A stretch of DNA of 64,000 nucleotides from Chamaecrista fasciculata. Taxonomy: Eukaryota; Streptophyta; Magnoliopsida; Fabales; Fabaceae. The position numbers and the translations under genes were made by a program. The stretch is from positions 1 to 64,000 of the forward strand of contig QANZ01028546.1 of the NCBI GenBank assembly GCA_003254925.1, given 5' to 3'. Numbering within the stretch: the stretch's first letter is position 1; every line of letters begins with the position of its first letter. Below, piece after piece: positions 11,494 through 24,476 of this stretch. The notes beneath the pieces are model-generated. The model did no database searches. It was given only the letters and a program-made list of their open reading frames with translations, and had not been told where the DNA came from.

Positions 11494-12768
11494 TCACACT
11501 GGGCAGGCTTCCACGTTGATGTTGGCATTATTATTATCTGATGGGTCTGGAAACACCTCATTATTGCTGAGAACGACGAGGTTCACGTTTTTGATTGGCT
11601 CATGAAGTGCCAGCTGTTTCATTGTCGTCGTGTCTACTTCTTCTCCCTCTTCCAATGAGGATGCCTTTTTCCCTTTGTTTCCGTTTCTGTAAATCGCGTA
11701 CAGCACCATCTGAATCACCCCTAGTGCGAATCCCATCACGTTTGGCAGCTATATGCACAAAAATTGAAATCAATTTTAATTATATATAGTTATATACAAC
11801 AACATTAACATTATAGAATTAAATTTATTAATTACTCACAGCAACGTTACGGTCCTTTTTGAAGAAGCCATAACCGAACCAAAAAATAGCGCTCAATGTG
11901 AGGGAGAATGAGAGATTGAATGGCATAAACTCCACACTCTTGGTTCGAATCACCTGTGCCTGCTCCATCCACAATTATTAATTGATTAATTGTCTATAAT
12001 ATATAGTATACTCTGTTTTGAATTCATAGTTAAAGTAATTACCATGATGCTGAGAGGAGCAGCGAAGACGCAAATGGAAACGGCAACGTTAACCCCTCCA
12101 ACAATTTGAACGCGAAGGCCACCATGAAACGCCAAGTATGTGACCAGCAAGATCAAGCCGAAGGATCCCACGTTCATCGCCGCCATTAGTTTCAATGTTA
12201 ATTTCTGTATATGTCATTCATTAATTCATGAATGTTGAATTAATTAATTAACAAGTAAAGATATAAATATACATACCCTGGCATCGGTGGTGGCAAAAGT
12301 GATGTAGATGATGATGTAGATGGACTCGATGGCACATCCGATTCCGTTGATGACGAGGAGCTCAGTGCTGTTTTCTTTAATCAAGGCGTAGTACAGCCAC
12401 AGCATCGCACTGAAAAGCGCCACCAGGTACGGCAGTGATTGGAATCCTTCCGTCGTCTTCTTTTTCCATATACGGTAGAATGTTGGCCTGCATTTTCATT
12501 TCTCTTTCTATTAATTACCTTCTTCCTCTTTTTTAAACCAAACTTATTATAATTAATACTTACACAGGAGCCAAAAACACCATGAATGAAATGAGGTCAC
12601 CTACACACACACAAAACAAAAACAAAAGTCAGTTTGCTCATTCATTTCGTACATAATTTACCAACAATAATAATAATAATATATAACATTATTAGGTAGT
12701 AGATAGCTAGCTTAATTACCAAGAATGCCAAAGATACTTGTGAGATGTTCTGGAGTGAAGAAAGTCAT
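11494..12768 (-). CDS. SWEET: Clade III SWEET sugar transporter
   Basis: Six exons on the minus strand (12768-12720, 12600-12564, 12487-12277, 12204-12043, 11959-11840, 11748-11494), all with GT-AG borders and consistent phase, give 277 residues. SWEETs are seven-helix, two-MtN3-domain membrane uniporters that move sugars down gradients. The four hinge prolines are at 28, 48, 149 and 166, spaced as in AtSWEET1 (23, 43, 145, 162). Pocket asparagines fit N76 and N196. Positions matching the AtSWEET13 sucrose pocket are V24, S55, V145 and S176, supporting a sucrose-type clade III member. The hydrophilic tail (about 215-277) is acidic and Asn-rich, as is usual for this clade. Members export sucrose for phloem loading, nectar or seed filling and are classic pathogen TAL-effector targets. 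Which of SWEET9-15 it corresponds to cannot be decided here. Confidence 0.93.
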
Positions 12769-12933
12769 GATGATGGTTATGTATAGAGTATTTTAGTAGT
12801 AGAGCTAGCTAGCTAGGTGCTTGCAAGCTAGAGAGTTTGAGGGTTATGTGGATGGAACTAATTAACCACTCAAGATCTCATGCAAGCACTGATATAATGA
12901 AGCTGGTGAGGAAGAAGGATGCCCCAGGCGGGG

Positions 12934-12941
12934 TTTATATA
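12934..12941 (-). promoter_or_regulatory. TATA box of the SWEET gene
   Basis: TATATAAA on the minus strand lies about 166 bases upstream of the SWEET start codon, inside a short GC-richer stretch. Distance and sequence fit a plant core promoter. The transcription start would be about 30 bases downstream, leaving a leader of roughly 130 bases. Confidence 0.6.
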
Positions 12942-14078
12942 CACGGTACAAAGGGAAAAAGGGAAGGAATAAAATAAGGAGGAAATTAAGCAAAACGAGA
13001 AAGTATGAGAGGGATTAGTTTAATAATCTATGATTCATGGAATGGAAGGAGCTGCCACAATGCAACAACAAATATATAATAATATATTAGGAGAGACCGT
13101 GGTATGGTAAATGAATAAAGTCATTGAAGGCTCATGAGAGTTTTGATGCATACTAGTAGGTAGCGTAGCAAAAAACCATTTTTACTGATGATGGCTGGTT
13201 CCCACGTGGAGCTACAAAAGGAGTCGTAAATATCAGCAAAACTAAAAAAAACAACATAATGTAATAACAATTCTGTTATGAAATTCATCAGAAGAGTATG
13301 GAAAATCACGCGCCAGGAAAAAACGTGGGAGACCCTGCGTGTTTTAATTAAATAATTATTTATTTATTTAACAAACAAAAAAGAGAACCATAACGAATTC
13401 ATTGCTCATCCTTTTTAACAAGAACAAGTTGCCTAAAGATATTATTTACGTTACTGAATTATATTGTGATGATCAGATATATGGTGTGGGAGAAAGAAGG
13501 TGTGTGTATGTGGGTTTATGCCTTCATTCTTCACGTGATCTTACCCCATTTCTAAACACTAGTCTCTTTGCCGGAGCCGTTTTCTCATTTAGCTTCCGAA
13601 CCAAACACGCCTCGCCGCGTCATTTCTGTTCATCCCTTTGTCTCTTTCATCATCATCATCATCATATCACATCATTCATCATGCATATCGATCTGATCAT
13701 CCCTATATCTTATATATCGTGTGACAACAATTTCAAAACTAATTCGTTAAATTCATCTACCTCACCACAATTTTAATTTTATTCATGCCTTCTATTCACC
13801 CTCTTTCAGAATTCGTTGTATTTGTGACTTGTGTAATTAATTAATTAATTCTATTATTCATCATGACTACTCTCTCCAATACAAACGTTTTCGTGTGCGA
13901 TAATACATACTATTCCCCTAGCTATTTGGCATGTATCTCACTTTCCTTTTCCACCGTTTCGCCTCCGACTTATGTCACCATCAATTATTGAATCATTTTG
14001 TTATAATTACCTTTTTAGAGAAAGAGAAAGTTCAATACTATATATATAAAATAATATATATTATTCTTTTTTATATTT

Positions 14079-14115
<37 letters not shown>

Positions 14116-17018
14116 TATTAGTTAGCTTAGCCTAGGTATATATAGGGTAGCGAGGTCCAGAGTCCAGACGTCGAGTCCAACATGATGAGACCAGATTCAC
14201 TCACTATCACTAATCTCTAATCACTTAATTAGATTCCTCATTCCTTAACTGGGTGTACAATTCCATTAATACAATATATAATTAAAAAAATGAATCAAGT
14301 GAAGGCAAATGGAAGGACCCTTTTGCACCATTTGCTACCATTGATTGAATGGCCTGCATAGAGCTGCTAGGTTTAGCTTAGCTTGACGCTTTAATTTCCT
14401 AAGGAACATGGTTGGTTCGTATTGATTAGAGGCATGATCCTCCCCATTATGACTCTGTAAAGACAGAAGAACGATAAATAAAATTATGCCTTTTTATTAC
14501 TTTGACCACCTTTTAGTTCACGATGGAGAAAAAAAGATACATACATATGTTGTATACCTCATCATCAGATCAGTAATATTCCTTAACCCAAAGTACACAC
14601 ACCATTATAAAATCAATAATATTATTATTTATTATTGCTCTCCGATATTCATAGCTTCCTAATTCGTTCTTTCTTCATTCCCTCTCCAAGTTTGTGATGT
14701 TAATGGTAACACGCAGGCAGGGTTGGGCTTGGTTTCGTGGTCTAAATCAAGTGGTCAAACTTTGATTCTCGACCATTGATTTATTAAAAAAAGCACCAAG
14801 ATCTGTGGTTCGGGACTCCCCTGCAAAAAGTGTCCTAAAGTGTTGGAAAAAGATCTCAAAGAATATTGCAGCTTGCAGTACTGTGTCCCACAGCTACCGC
14901 ACTATACACACTACTTCTACTACTACTATATACTCCCTACGCTATACCTCATTAATAACAATAATAAACATTATTTTTTCTACATTTAATTTAAGTAGTA
15001 AGCGATCCAATATCATATTAATTAAGTAAAATTTTGGGTTTGTTGAGTCCAAGTTAGTCCAACAAGGTCTCAAACGCAACAAAAAAAACATCTGGTTAAT
15101 TTCTAATTAATATATATTATGTATGTATTATGTGTTGTTTTGATTGACAACATTATTTATGTTAATAACTGAATTAATGGAATGAAAGAGTAAAAAAGAA
15201 GCAAAAGAGTGCAATTAATAATTTGAATGATGTGGAGGGATAGATGGATGGATAAGGAAGGGAAGTAATGTTGTTAATGATGTGATCGATTATTGTGAAG
15301 GTAGGTGGTTGTTGTTGTTGTTGTTAGTAATGGTGTTGGATCGGAGATGAAGAAATTAGTAATGGCTAGCTAGCAGTGGAGTGACTGATTGGGTTTGTTT
15401 TTAGCGATATGAGCAAATAAATATTAAAGGCTTTTGAGCCTTTGAGGCATCAAATAGATTGGGAAATTAAATTCATTCATAATTGGGAATGGAGATAAGT
15501 TTGTACGAAAACAAAATACTACTATATGTATAATGAACAAAACCCCAATTTTAGGAAAGGTGGAAGCTGATGATCATATCACACAATTCATTTATTAATA
15601 ATATGGGTGCCACCACCAACCAATTATCATTACTTTCTTCAATCACATTTTTTTTAACTATTAGTAAGTTGTAGTAATACAAAACTAATTAATTGATTAA
15701 TTGGGTACGTATGCAGTTACGTGGAAATTGGCTCCCACACCCTGGGGTAGTGGGGCTGCACTGGACTCTCATCACTCAACCTCATTAATTCATTCATGAA
15801 GTTAGTAGTAAATTAGTAATGAATTAATGAGAATGAAGGAATGACTCTGTGATTTCTGAGAAGTCAGAATTAACAAATTTGTCGTGTCTCTACCTAGCTA
15901 TCTCTAACACATCAATGTAAATGGAATAGTTACCTGGGATCGCACTTCATTTTACAAACCATATACTATTTGTATTTCAAATTAACAAATATATAATATG
16001 GTATAATGTACGTCACTAAATTTAATTTAAGGGATTCAATGTACTATTTTGGCCGCACCATGGAAGCTATACGGTACCTACCTATCATCATATTCCTTAT
16101 TCCTATAACTTCTTTAATTTCCCATCTTGTCTTTTGATTATTTGACTGACTAATGATTTTTTTTTTGGTTACAACCGGCCCTAAAGAAGGGCAAAACTGA
16201 CTGACTAATGATTTTATTCTGTTGTCAAATTCATTCTGCTTTTACTCTAGCGTGTCCACGAAAAAAAATTAATGTATGTCAAATTCATCATTCTGTTTAA
16301 TTATTGATGTATATGGTTCTTATCTACGTCACAAAATCAAGTGTTATCTTTTCCAGACTATATATGTACTAAAAAACTACTAATCTTGCTTCAATATTAT
16401 TTGCGCATTTTTACTAAAAAAAAAATTGTTATCTTTATTTCAGTGAATCGCTTATGTACATATAAACTCATTAATTTGAGATTACATATTTTGAAAAATA
16501 AGTAAATTGATTTAAAACTCAACTCGTGTGTTATTTAGAATAAGTAATTTGATTTAAAACTCATAAATGTTTTCAAATTAAAACTCGTTTATATGACATT
16601 TGATTTAATAAATAAGCACACAGAAATCTCACAACCATTATGCATGTTATTTAAATACATAAATATTATATATATATATAGCAACTTACAATTTAAATAT
16701 TTCATGCAAGTAGTTGATCATATACATAAAAGAAATGCATAAATATTATTTTATATATCTATAAATAAATAGTATAGGTCTAGGGCTGAGTTGTCACTTT
16801 TATATCTGCAGTCATACTTGTAAAAATCTCCATATTTTAATTGTCCCGAACTCGTTTATGTATCATTGTTACCCGAATTTAATGAATATTTTTTATATTA
16901 ATTAAGCAACATTACTTTTTCAGTCTCAATTTTTTTTTTTCAATTGTACCTCACCCTAAATGCACAACTTTTGTCATGTAATCACAAATAAATTATAATT
17001 ATGTGATGAAAAGCAAGA
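12942..17018. other. Intergenic, no gene seen
   Basis: SWEET upstream region followed by AT-rich spacer. A 124-codon frame at 13402-13776 is built of CAT/TCA-rich sequence and has no domain. A (TAA)n microsatellite lies at about 14081-14112. No exon series, tRNA or transposon ends were recognised. Confidence 0.45.
14081..14112. repeat. (TAA)n microsatellite
   Basis: About ten uninterrupted TAA triplets in an AT-rich spacer. Confidence 0.9.
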
Positions 17019-17546
17019 TAGGGGTGAGCAAACCAACCCGCGAGCCCACAAAAACCAACCCAACCCGCAGTTATGGGTTGGGTTGGTTTTGGTTCGCTGG
17101 TTGGTTTGGGCTCAAAATTCCCAACCTGCACACTTGCGGGTTAGGCTGTGGGCTCGTAGTTTCTCAACCCAACCCACGAGCCCGCATATACTTTTTTATA
17201 TTTTTTAATTTATTTTTCATACATTTTTATGTATTTTTTTTATAAATTTTGTATGTTTTGTTATGTATTTATATTATTAGTTCTTCATAAATAAAATATT
17301 TTGATTTTAAAATTTACATAATTACATATATGTATTACATTTACATATGTTATAGAGTATATCTTAATTGATTTATATTTATATATATAAAATCTATGTT
17401 TTTTTTAACTTTTTTTTTATGTGTAAGTTTTTTTATTCACTACTCACAAATTTACAATAATATTTTTTGTTATGAAAATTATAAAAAATAAATTACAAAC
17501 TCAACCCGCGAATTCAACTCAACACAACCCGTAACTCTCCGAGTTG
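17019..17546. mobile_element. hAT-like MITE, left part
   Basis: Begins TAGGGGTGAGCA, followed by alternating GGGTTGG and CCAACCC words, then an AT-rich core, then CAACCCG words. This is the same architecture as the elements at 17.7 and 39.9 kb. A matching inverted right end is not found before the palindrome that starts at 17547. The element is either truncated or was joined to the palindrome by rearrangement. Confidence 0.5.
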
Positions 17547-17983
17547 TTTATTCATGTGACAAAGAGAATGAATTTCCAGACAAACACACTGTACCTACCT
17601 GACTACCATGCTTCTTGCTTCCTACCTTCCCTAGTTTCTATCTCTGCAATTAAATTCTTCGTTTATTCAACAAAACAAAACCAAGGCTTCAAACTAGGGG
17701 TGAGCACGGGCTTGGATGAGGCGGGTTGAGAGAAAATCTCAGCCCAACCTGCACATCAATCTGCGGGTTGGATTGGGTTGAGTTTTATAATTTTTGAGAC
17801 TCAACCCGAATCAATCCAGCCCGTGTTCACCCCTAATTTGAAGCCTTGATTTTGTTTTGTTGAATAAACGAAGAACTTAATTGCAGAGATAGAAACTAAG
17901 GAAGGTAGGAAGCAAGAAGCATGGTAGTCAGGTAGGTACAGTGTGTTTGTCTGAAAATTCATTCTCTTTGTCACGTGAATAAA
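17547..17983. repeat. Long near-perfect palindrome with 184-bp arms
   Basis: The left arm (17547-17730) is the inverse of the right arm (17800-17983), with a 69-base loop. In the outer roughly 150 bases only about six positions differ. Both strands therefore read almost the same peptide-length open frame (from 17544 on plus, from 18061 on minus), which is a by-product of the symmetry. The inner part of each arm is the end of a small MITE. Transcription from either side would give a strong hairpin RNA. Confidence 0.9.
17695..17835. mobile_element. 141-bp MITE at the palindrome centre
   Basis: Starts TAGGGGTGAGCACGGGCT and ends with the near inverse AGCCCGTGTTCACCCCTA. The interior has GGGTTGGATTGGG words. 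It is of the same type as the left part at 17019. The bases flanking it are inverted copies of each other, not direct duplications, so the surrounding inverted duplication may have formed around or because of it. Confidence 0.65.
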
Positions 17984-19392
17984 TAAATGGGGATTAATTT
18001 TTGAATTGGAGTGAGAGTGAGTGTTTTTTTGAAGATGCAGACAAAACACTAATGGAAGCATGATTCAAAGAGGGATGGGTCCGTATATTAATCTATCAAT
18101 ATTAATTACCAATTCTCAAATTAATGGTAGTGACTATATATATTTTCCAAAAGAATATACTGCTGCGAAATGATTAATGTGCTCCAGTGAGGTATAATCT
18201 AAAAAGATATTATCCCTGCATGTACGTTATCGTAAAAAAGAAGAGTATATTTGATATTTCAATTTCACCGTCCAACACTAACCATGTTTTGGCCATAATC
18301 TCCAGCTAGCTAGCATGTACATCTCCACAATGTCATTAACAATATAAAGCTAGCTTTTTCATTCCTGAGTCTCGCATGGTGCCACTAATACTCATGATGA
18401 TGATCACTCAACTGCAAATTCTACTGCACACCCCAACAAAAAAATTAAATATTAATTTTTAGTACTCTTGCATGCTTATACTTGATGCTACCTTCTCATT
18501 TGACCACCTTTCACAATCTACTAAAATATTATATTCATCAGAATCTGATCAACAACTTCCCTCAATTTCACAAACTTGTCCACTCTCCCTTTTTTTTAAA
18601 AGAAAAAATTAACTAGAAAAAACTTGATTCATAATTAATTCTTTAGTTTTTTAATTATGTGCAACGTACTTAGAAGGATATACTCGTGGGGTGTTGCACA
18701 AAATAAAACTAAAGAACGAACCAACGGGCGTTTGGTATTGTATTGTATGACAGTAAGGCAGTATATATACTATTATATTGTCTCAACTTTCATAGTATCG
18801 ATCTTATGTGTATTATAATACATGCATGAGGATGAAAGATACGGTACTATTTGTAATATTAGTGTTTGATATAACAATAATTGATATTTCATATATTACT
18901 ATAGTTTGTAATTAAAGTTTTACATTGGAGTTTTACATTGGACAAGTTAAAGGATGGCGAAGAATGGTTAAATTCAAATTAATTAATTAATTAATTTATT
19001 CATGTTTGAATGGTTATAACTTATACCTAAACATTAAGAGTCAAATTTAGAAAGGCATCAATGTTCATATATATCTAAAAGGATATAACTGGTCATTAAT
19101 TTTTAAACTTGTAGATATATAAATATTCATATCTGAAATGTTATATTTATTCATATTTTTTTTATATAAATATACATCTTCTGTCAAACAGTAAATCAAT
19201 CTAATAATCTTATCTTCAACTTCTTTTTCCCTAAATTGTGTTAATTAAGAAGATATTATAGTTTTGCTGACTATAATATTAAGCTTTTATAAATCCTAAT
19301 GAAAATCTGTCATCCAAACCTAACAACAAACAAATAGCGAGGGCTTAAGTTTCTTAAAGACGGTGACTATGCACACTATAGAAGCATTATCA
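17984..19392. other. AT-rich spacer, no gene seen
   Basis: No exon, RNA gene or clear element end recognised. Confidence 0.45.
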
Positions 19393-19624
19393 GTACTCTC
19401 AAAGTATGAGGTTAATTTCAGTTGTATCCTCAAAGGTTTTTTTAAGGTCAGTTGTACCCTGAATGTTTGATATTTTAGTCAATTGTACCCCAATATTTTA
19501 TATTTGAATCAATTGTACTATAAAATTAGAGTTATAATTGACACAAAAAAAGAAATTAGAGGTACAATTGACTCAAAAAGCTTAAAGATTATATCTGAAA
19601 CTGACCGCATACTTTTGGGGTACC
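19393..19624. mobile_element. Small fold-back MITE candidate
   Basis: About 230 bp whose two halves are rough inverted copies. The left half has GTACTCTCAAAGTATG, TTTCAG and CAGTTGTACC. The right half has the inverse of GGTACCCCAAAAGTATG, TTTCAG and TCAATTGTACC. No target duplication was identified, so the family is undecided. Confidence 0.5.
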
Positions 19625-22600
19625 AATAGTACTTTTGCGTATATGGATATTATAATATCAATCTAAGTGTTTTTTGGCCCAAAAATCAATGAAAGTGTTT
19701 TATAATTAGTTTTTAATTAAACTTCTAATTAATCTTATAAACATTTTATCTAACACATCTCATCTATTCTCATCCATTTCTATTCTATCAAAGACCACAA
19801 CTTTTCACCTCTATGAGACCATGATTATGAAATTCCAATCATACCCTTATTTTTTCAAATTTATGAATTTATCTTTCTAAATAATAAAAAGTTGCATAAT
19901 ATATATATAGTATTTTTTTTATTCTGAAAATATTGGTTATGCAATTGATATATTTACAATCAATGTTGGTTATTTTATAATATTTATTAATTATTAGATA
20001 GTAATTAATTGCTCATATACTAATGAAATGATTAAAATACAATATTTAATAAAGTTACATAGTCGAACCATTTCAATATAACTATATATATAAGTGATAA
20101 ATATGGCATTCAATAAATAATAAAAAAGATAAGTTTGGTAAACTAGTAACAAAAATTTTATCCAATTATTACGTGAGATTAAATATTTTCTTTGTTGTTG
20201 TTATCAAATCACTACAAAACAAACATTCTCTTAAAAAAAATATTTAGTCAACTTTTGAAGATAAGAAGAGTGTTTACCCTTATTTAACTGTGTTGTCACA
20301 TTCTTTTTTTGTTGATGTAGGGCATAGGCATATTAATGTTTTACAAGGCTTGGATCAGAAACAGTCAAAATAAGAATAAGTATAAATATAAAAACTATTG
20401 TTTTTATTGACACTGTATTTGATTATATATTTGCTGAAACTTATTTACTAAAATATGATTTTAACTGATAGTTTAATTTCTATAATTTCATATCAGTAAA
20501 TATCATTTCTTTTTTAAAAAAATAACCATTTTAAAATATTTTGTGTAAATAAATATAAATCTAAAACTTCGTTTTATTACAAAACTACGGTAATTCACCG
20601 ATATGATATCATCCTCTCTGTTTTAGAACTTATCTGAGTTGGGATGGCTTGCAGGCAGGCAGGCACGTGCCTCACAAAATTGATGTTTGTAAGTACTGCG
20701 TACAATTCTTTGAATAAATTAAATAAATATAATTATTTATTTTTGGGGTGGAAAAGGTAATTTATTAAAAGCAGTAAAAGAGTACAAGAAATAATTTTAA
20801 AGAACACTATAAAAGTAATTCCACCCATACCATGGTATGTACATATTACCATCACTATACCATACACATTCCCTGAATTCTGCTTGCTTTAGTTTTCCGT
20901 TTATCAAGTATCTCAGAATTTGGTATTTAAAAAAAGTATCTCAGAATTCAGCCCCTAGTTTTTTTTTTTTTTTTCACTTTTTATGATCAGTTTTGCTAAC
21001 CACTTCCAAAACCACCATCTCTGCTTTCGGCTTAATAAGATCTAATTTGTACCTTTTCATGTATGAAAAATAATATAATTGTTAGATTGAAGGGAAATAT
21101 TCAATTATGAAAGTTATTTAGATATTAATGGATATCATGATTCATGAATCTATATGAAACTTGTATATACAATTTATGTTTTCTTTTTTGTTTCTCTCTG
21201 ATATTAATATAATATTATCAATAATTTTGAATTATCTTCGGTAACAATGTTCAGAATAAATAAATAATCTAATTTTTAAATTTTGCCTCGAAATGTAATT
21301 TTGTAGATAGAGTCTACAAAATTAGATAAATTTGACTCAATCCAACTGCATCTACTCAAAATTGTCAAGTTTGGTCGAGTGGGTTTCTTCAAAGGATTAG
21401 AGACAAGCTATAATTTTTAGGAAATGTTTGGTTTGATCAAATTGAGAATGTTTCCTACCCGACAGCCCAACTCGATTGTATCTTATTAAATTTCTTTTAT
21501 GTTAAATAAATATTTTTTATCATGAAATGATAAAACTAAAAAAGAATAATATATATTCTTGGTTCATCCAAATGTTGTTATTACATATAAAGTTAAAGTG
21601 TAAAAAATGATTAATATTTAATTACGAATAATATCAAATTTTAGTGTAAAAAATATTTATACAGTAACCTAGTTGTCATAACACTTAACAATAAAAAAAA
21701 ATATATTTAATTTGTTATTAAATCTGAATTAATATTTCTAACAAATTGCCCTACACCTTTAATTTTATAGACAAAAATTTGTAATTTGCTTACATGTGAA
21801 TTTTATCATATTTTAAAGGTTAAAATTCACAACTTGGAGTAGAAAACATAAAAATAAGTTTTGTTTATGTCAATAATCCTTATTTAAATACACAACTTTA
21901 ATTCTAATTTGAGACATAATTACATTTTAAAAAAGTAATTATCTACTAATTGTATCAAAATTTATAGTTAATTTACCGCACTTTCATATGAAAAATACAT
22001 TTTAAAACAGTCTAAATTGGGCCAAGCCAACTCGGGCAGAACTTTTATATTTTAAAAGAAATAAATAATGATATATTCAAGAAAAAAAAATATATACTTA
22101 ATTCGTTCCTCATCGTCGCATCTCTTTTTTCATTCTCAATTCTCAAAATTTTGCAAGTGACACAACATAAGAATATTTCTTTGGTGATTACTTTCGGCCA
22201 TTTCTCATTTTTTTTTGTCGGTTGTCTCTCTCGCTCAAATAAATTAATAATTAAGTGACTACTAATTAGATTGTATACCTTAGTCGCTCCCAAACTTCTT
22301 TCTTCACTCTTTGCCCTTGGGCCAAAGCTATCTCAGTGTTGGTGGTTCTCCTTACACTTTGTAGTGTTGAAAATTTCTCTTTTGTGAGGTCCCTCTCTTT
22401 GTATGAGAGTGTTATTTTGTTTCAAGAATTTTGTGGTGGCGACGTCTGGATCAGGGCTCCCAAGGCCGACATTCTACGACAGTGATTCTGGATTAGGCAA
22501 ACACTAAGCAATTGAGAACCAGACAACATAGAAGGAGATTTGGATGGAGATGAACAACTCTGATGAACAATATAAAAGAAATATTGATGAACAAAACAAG

Positions 22601-22660
22601 ATATAAATAAAAAAGAAGAGATTTCAATGAACAAAAAGTTATGAAACTTAGACAGAGAGT
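19625..22660. other. AT-rich spacer, no gene seen
   Basis: Very AT-rich sequence with poly(A) and poly(T) runs. No exon series or RNA gene was recognised. The sequence from about 22260 to 22500 is less AT-rich and may be part of an unidentified repeat, but no ends were found. Confidence 0.4.
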
Positions 22661-22863
22661 AGATGAAGAAGGATGAGCAGCAAATGAAGAAGGAAGGATG
22701 AGCAGCGTCACAAAGTAAATGAAGAAGGATGAGCAGCAGATGATCACAAAGTAAATGAAGAAGGATGAGCAGCAGATGAAGAATGAGCAGCAGATGAAGA
22801 AGGATGAGCAGCAGATGAAGAAGGATGCGCAGCCTCAGAAAGTAAATGAATAAGGATGAGCAG
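22661..22863. repeat. Minisatellite, GATGAGCAGCAGATGAAGAA-type units
   Basis: Imperfect tandem units of about 18-21 bp built from GATGAGCAGCA and GATGAAGAAG, interrupted twice by a CAAAGTAAATGAAGAAG variant. The array explains the leucine-rich open frame on the minus strand (22422-22871), which is not considered a gene. Confidence 0.8.
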
Positions 22864-24347
22864 GGATTCAAAGTTTTTAAGGAAGAAGGGTGAAAACGCA
22901 GCTTCCGCTATGTGGTATTTGTTCCAAAACGTGAATAATGACCTTTCTTTTTAATTAATAGGGTGAATGTTAATTTCCTTTTTGTGTTTTATTTCATTCC
23001 TATAATTTATTTCCTTTTTATAGTTTATTTCCTTCTTATAATTGGCCTGATTGTGATTTATTTCCTTATGAGTGAGTTTTTTTTGCTTTTTATTGTTTGG
23101 CCTGATTGTAGTTTATTTCCTTGTTAGTTTATTTTTTTTATTATGTTTATTTCACTATTTTTATGTTATAATGATTATTTATGAACTTAATTATGACATG
23201 TTAAATTTGAATTTTATTATATACAATTTTTTTAATTATGATTAGTAATTTATTATTTTGTTGGTCTATTATTTATTAATATATGATTTATTTGTTCATT
23301 AATTTATAAACGATTTGACTCAATTGAACTATTGAACCTTGAACCGCGACCGATTCAATGGCCGATTCGATTTTAAAAACCTTGGGGGAAAACACACTAA
23401 GATGGGATTGGATGAGAGAGGCGAGTACTATGATGTTTCTTCCTCTGCGACTCAGTTTTGGACTTTCAATCCAACGAACAAAAAGTTGGTTAAAAACATA
23501 TTTTTGTCCTTAATGTTTACCCAAAGTTTTGTTTTGATCCTAATTTTTTTTTCCGTTTTAGTTTTTAATATTTTCTAAAAGTTTCATCATTGGTTCTAGA
23601 CGAGTTTTTTCTTCGTCTAGTTGGAGTCATTGATAAATGAGATCAAATTAAACTTGAAATCGGGCCCGAAAATGGGTCACTTGTTTTATGAATTTGTAAC
23701 TCCTATTTTGTTGAATGGGTCACTTGTTTTATGAATTTGTAACTCCTATTTTGTTGAATTCGGAATTGAAACGAGAGAGATATAACTAAATTCATGAAAC
23801 ATGCAACTTATTTGCGAGCCTGATTTTATGTCTGATTTGATTTTATTTACCAATATCTTCAACTAAACAGGGAAATAACTCATAAAAAAAAATATTTTTT
23901 TCTTGTATTTTTATCTCTATATTTTTTCAATCAACTATATATATATATCATGTAATATATTTAATAATTTATATGGAACCATACATGCAAATTTTATTAG
24001 TCAAAGTATTGTATAAAATTAAATTAAAAAGCTTTAAGAGTCATAAAATCGGGTTAATACATTCTTATTTCAGGTATGTATGGTTTAGTTTATGAATTAT
24101 GATAATATTTATAAAATTTCTATGTTTTTAATTTTTTTTAAAGATTAACTTATATTTTTATAATCCATCAATTATTCCAATAATTAATCTTTTAAATTTA
24201 AACTTATTGACATAAATTTTTATATATTGTTGAGGAATTGTATAAAAATTATAAGATGCAAAATAGTTTGAATCCCATCACAAAAATTTTGTCCTCAAGG
24301 GTTATTCTACAATCTTCCAATAATTTAGGAAACAATACTTTTTAAAA
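22864..24347. other. AT-rich spacer with a remnant of an unknown repeat
   Basis: No gene seen. The stretch 23300-23400 has TTGAACC and GATTCAATGGCCGATTCG words followed by TTAAAAACCTTGG, a pattern often seen at ends of old hAT-like repeats. No partner end was found. Confidence 0.4.
23671..23756. repeat. 43-bp exact tandem duplication
   Basis: The 43 bases from 23671 to 23713 are repeated without visible change at 23714-23756, indicating a recent local duplication. Confidence 0.9.
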
Positions 24348-24361
24348 TTAAACGAACTCTT

Positions 24362-24476
24362 ATTTGTATGTTTGGAAGAACAGAGTAGCCTCTCGAAGAA
24401 GAAGGTACCAGCATTCGAACCCATGCCCTTATAGATCCAATTTGAGCATTGACTCAAAGAGGCACAGGTTAGCTAG
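24362..24476 (-). mobile_element. Short tRNA-derived SINE, minus orientation
   Basis: The minus strand reads a tRNA-like A box (TAGCTAACCTGTG region) and B box (GGGTTCGAATGC), then a short 3' part ending in ACATACAAAT. Perfect 14-bp direct repeats TTAAACGAACTCTT bound it at 24348-24361 and 24477-24490, the hallmark of target-primed insertion. At about 115 bp it is short for a plant SINE and has only a weak A-rich tail. Confidence 0.7.

Noticed and set aside
13402-13776. 124-codon plus-strand open frame
   Set aside because: Low-complexity CAT/TCA repeats, no start context and no known domain.
22422-22871. 149-codon minus-strand open frame
   Set aside because: It is produced by the GATGAGCAGCA minisatellite, is almost only Leu, Ile, His and Ser, and has no domain or splice context.
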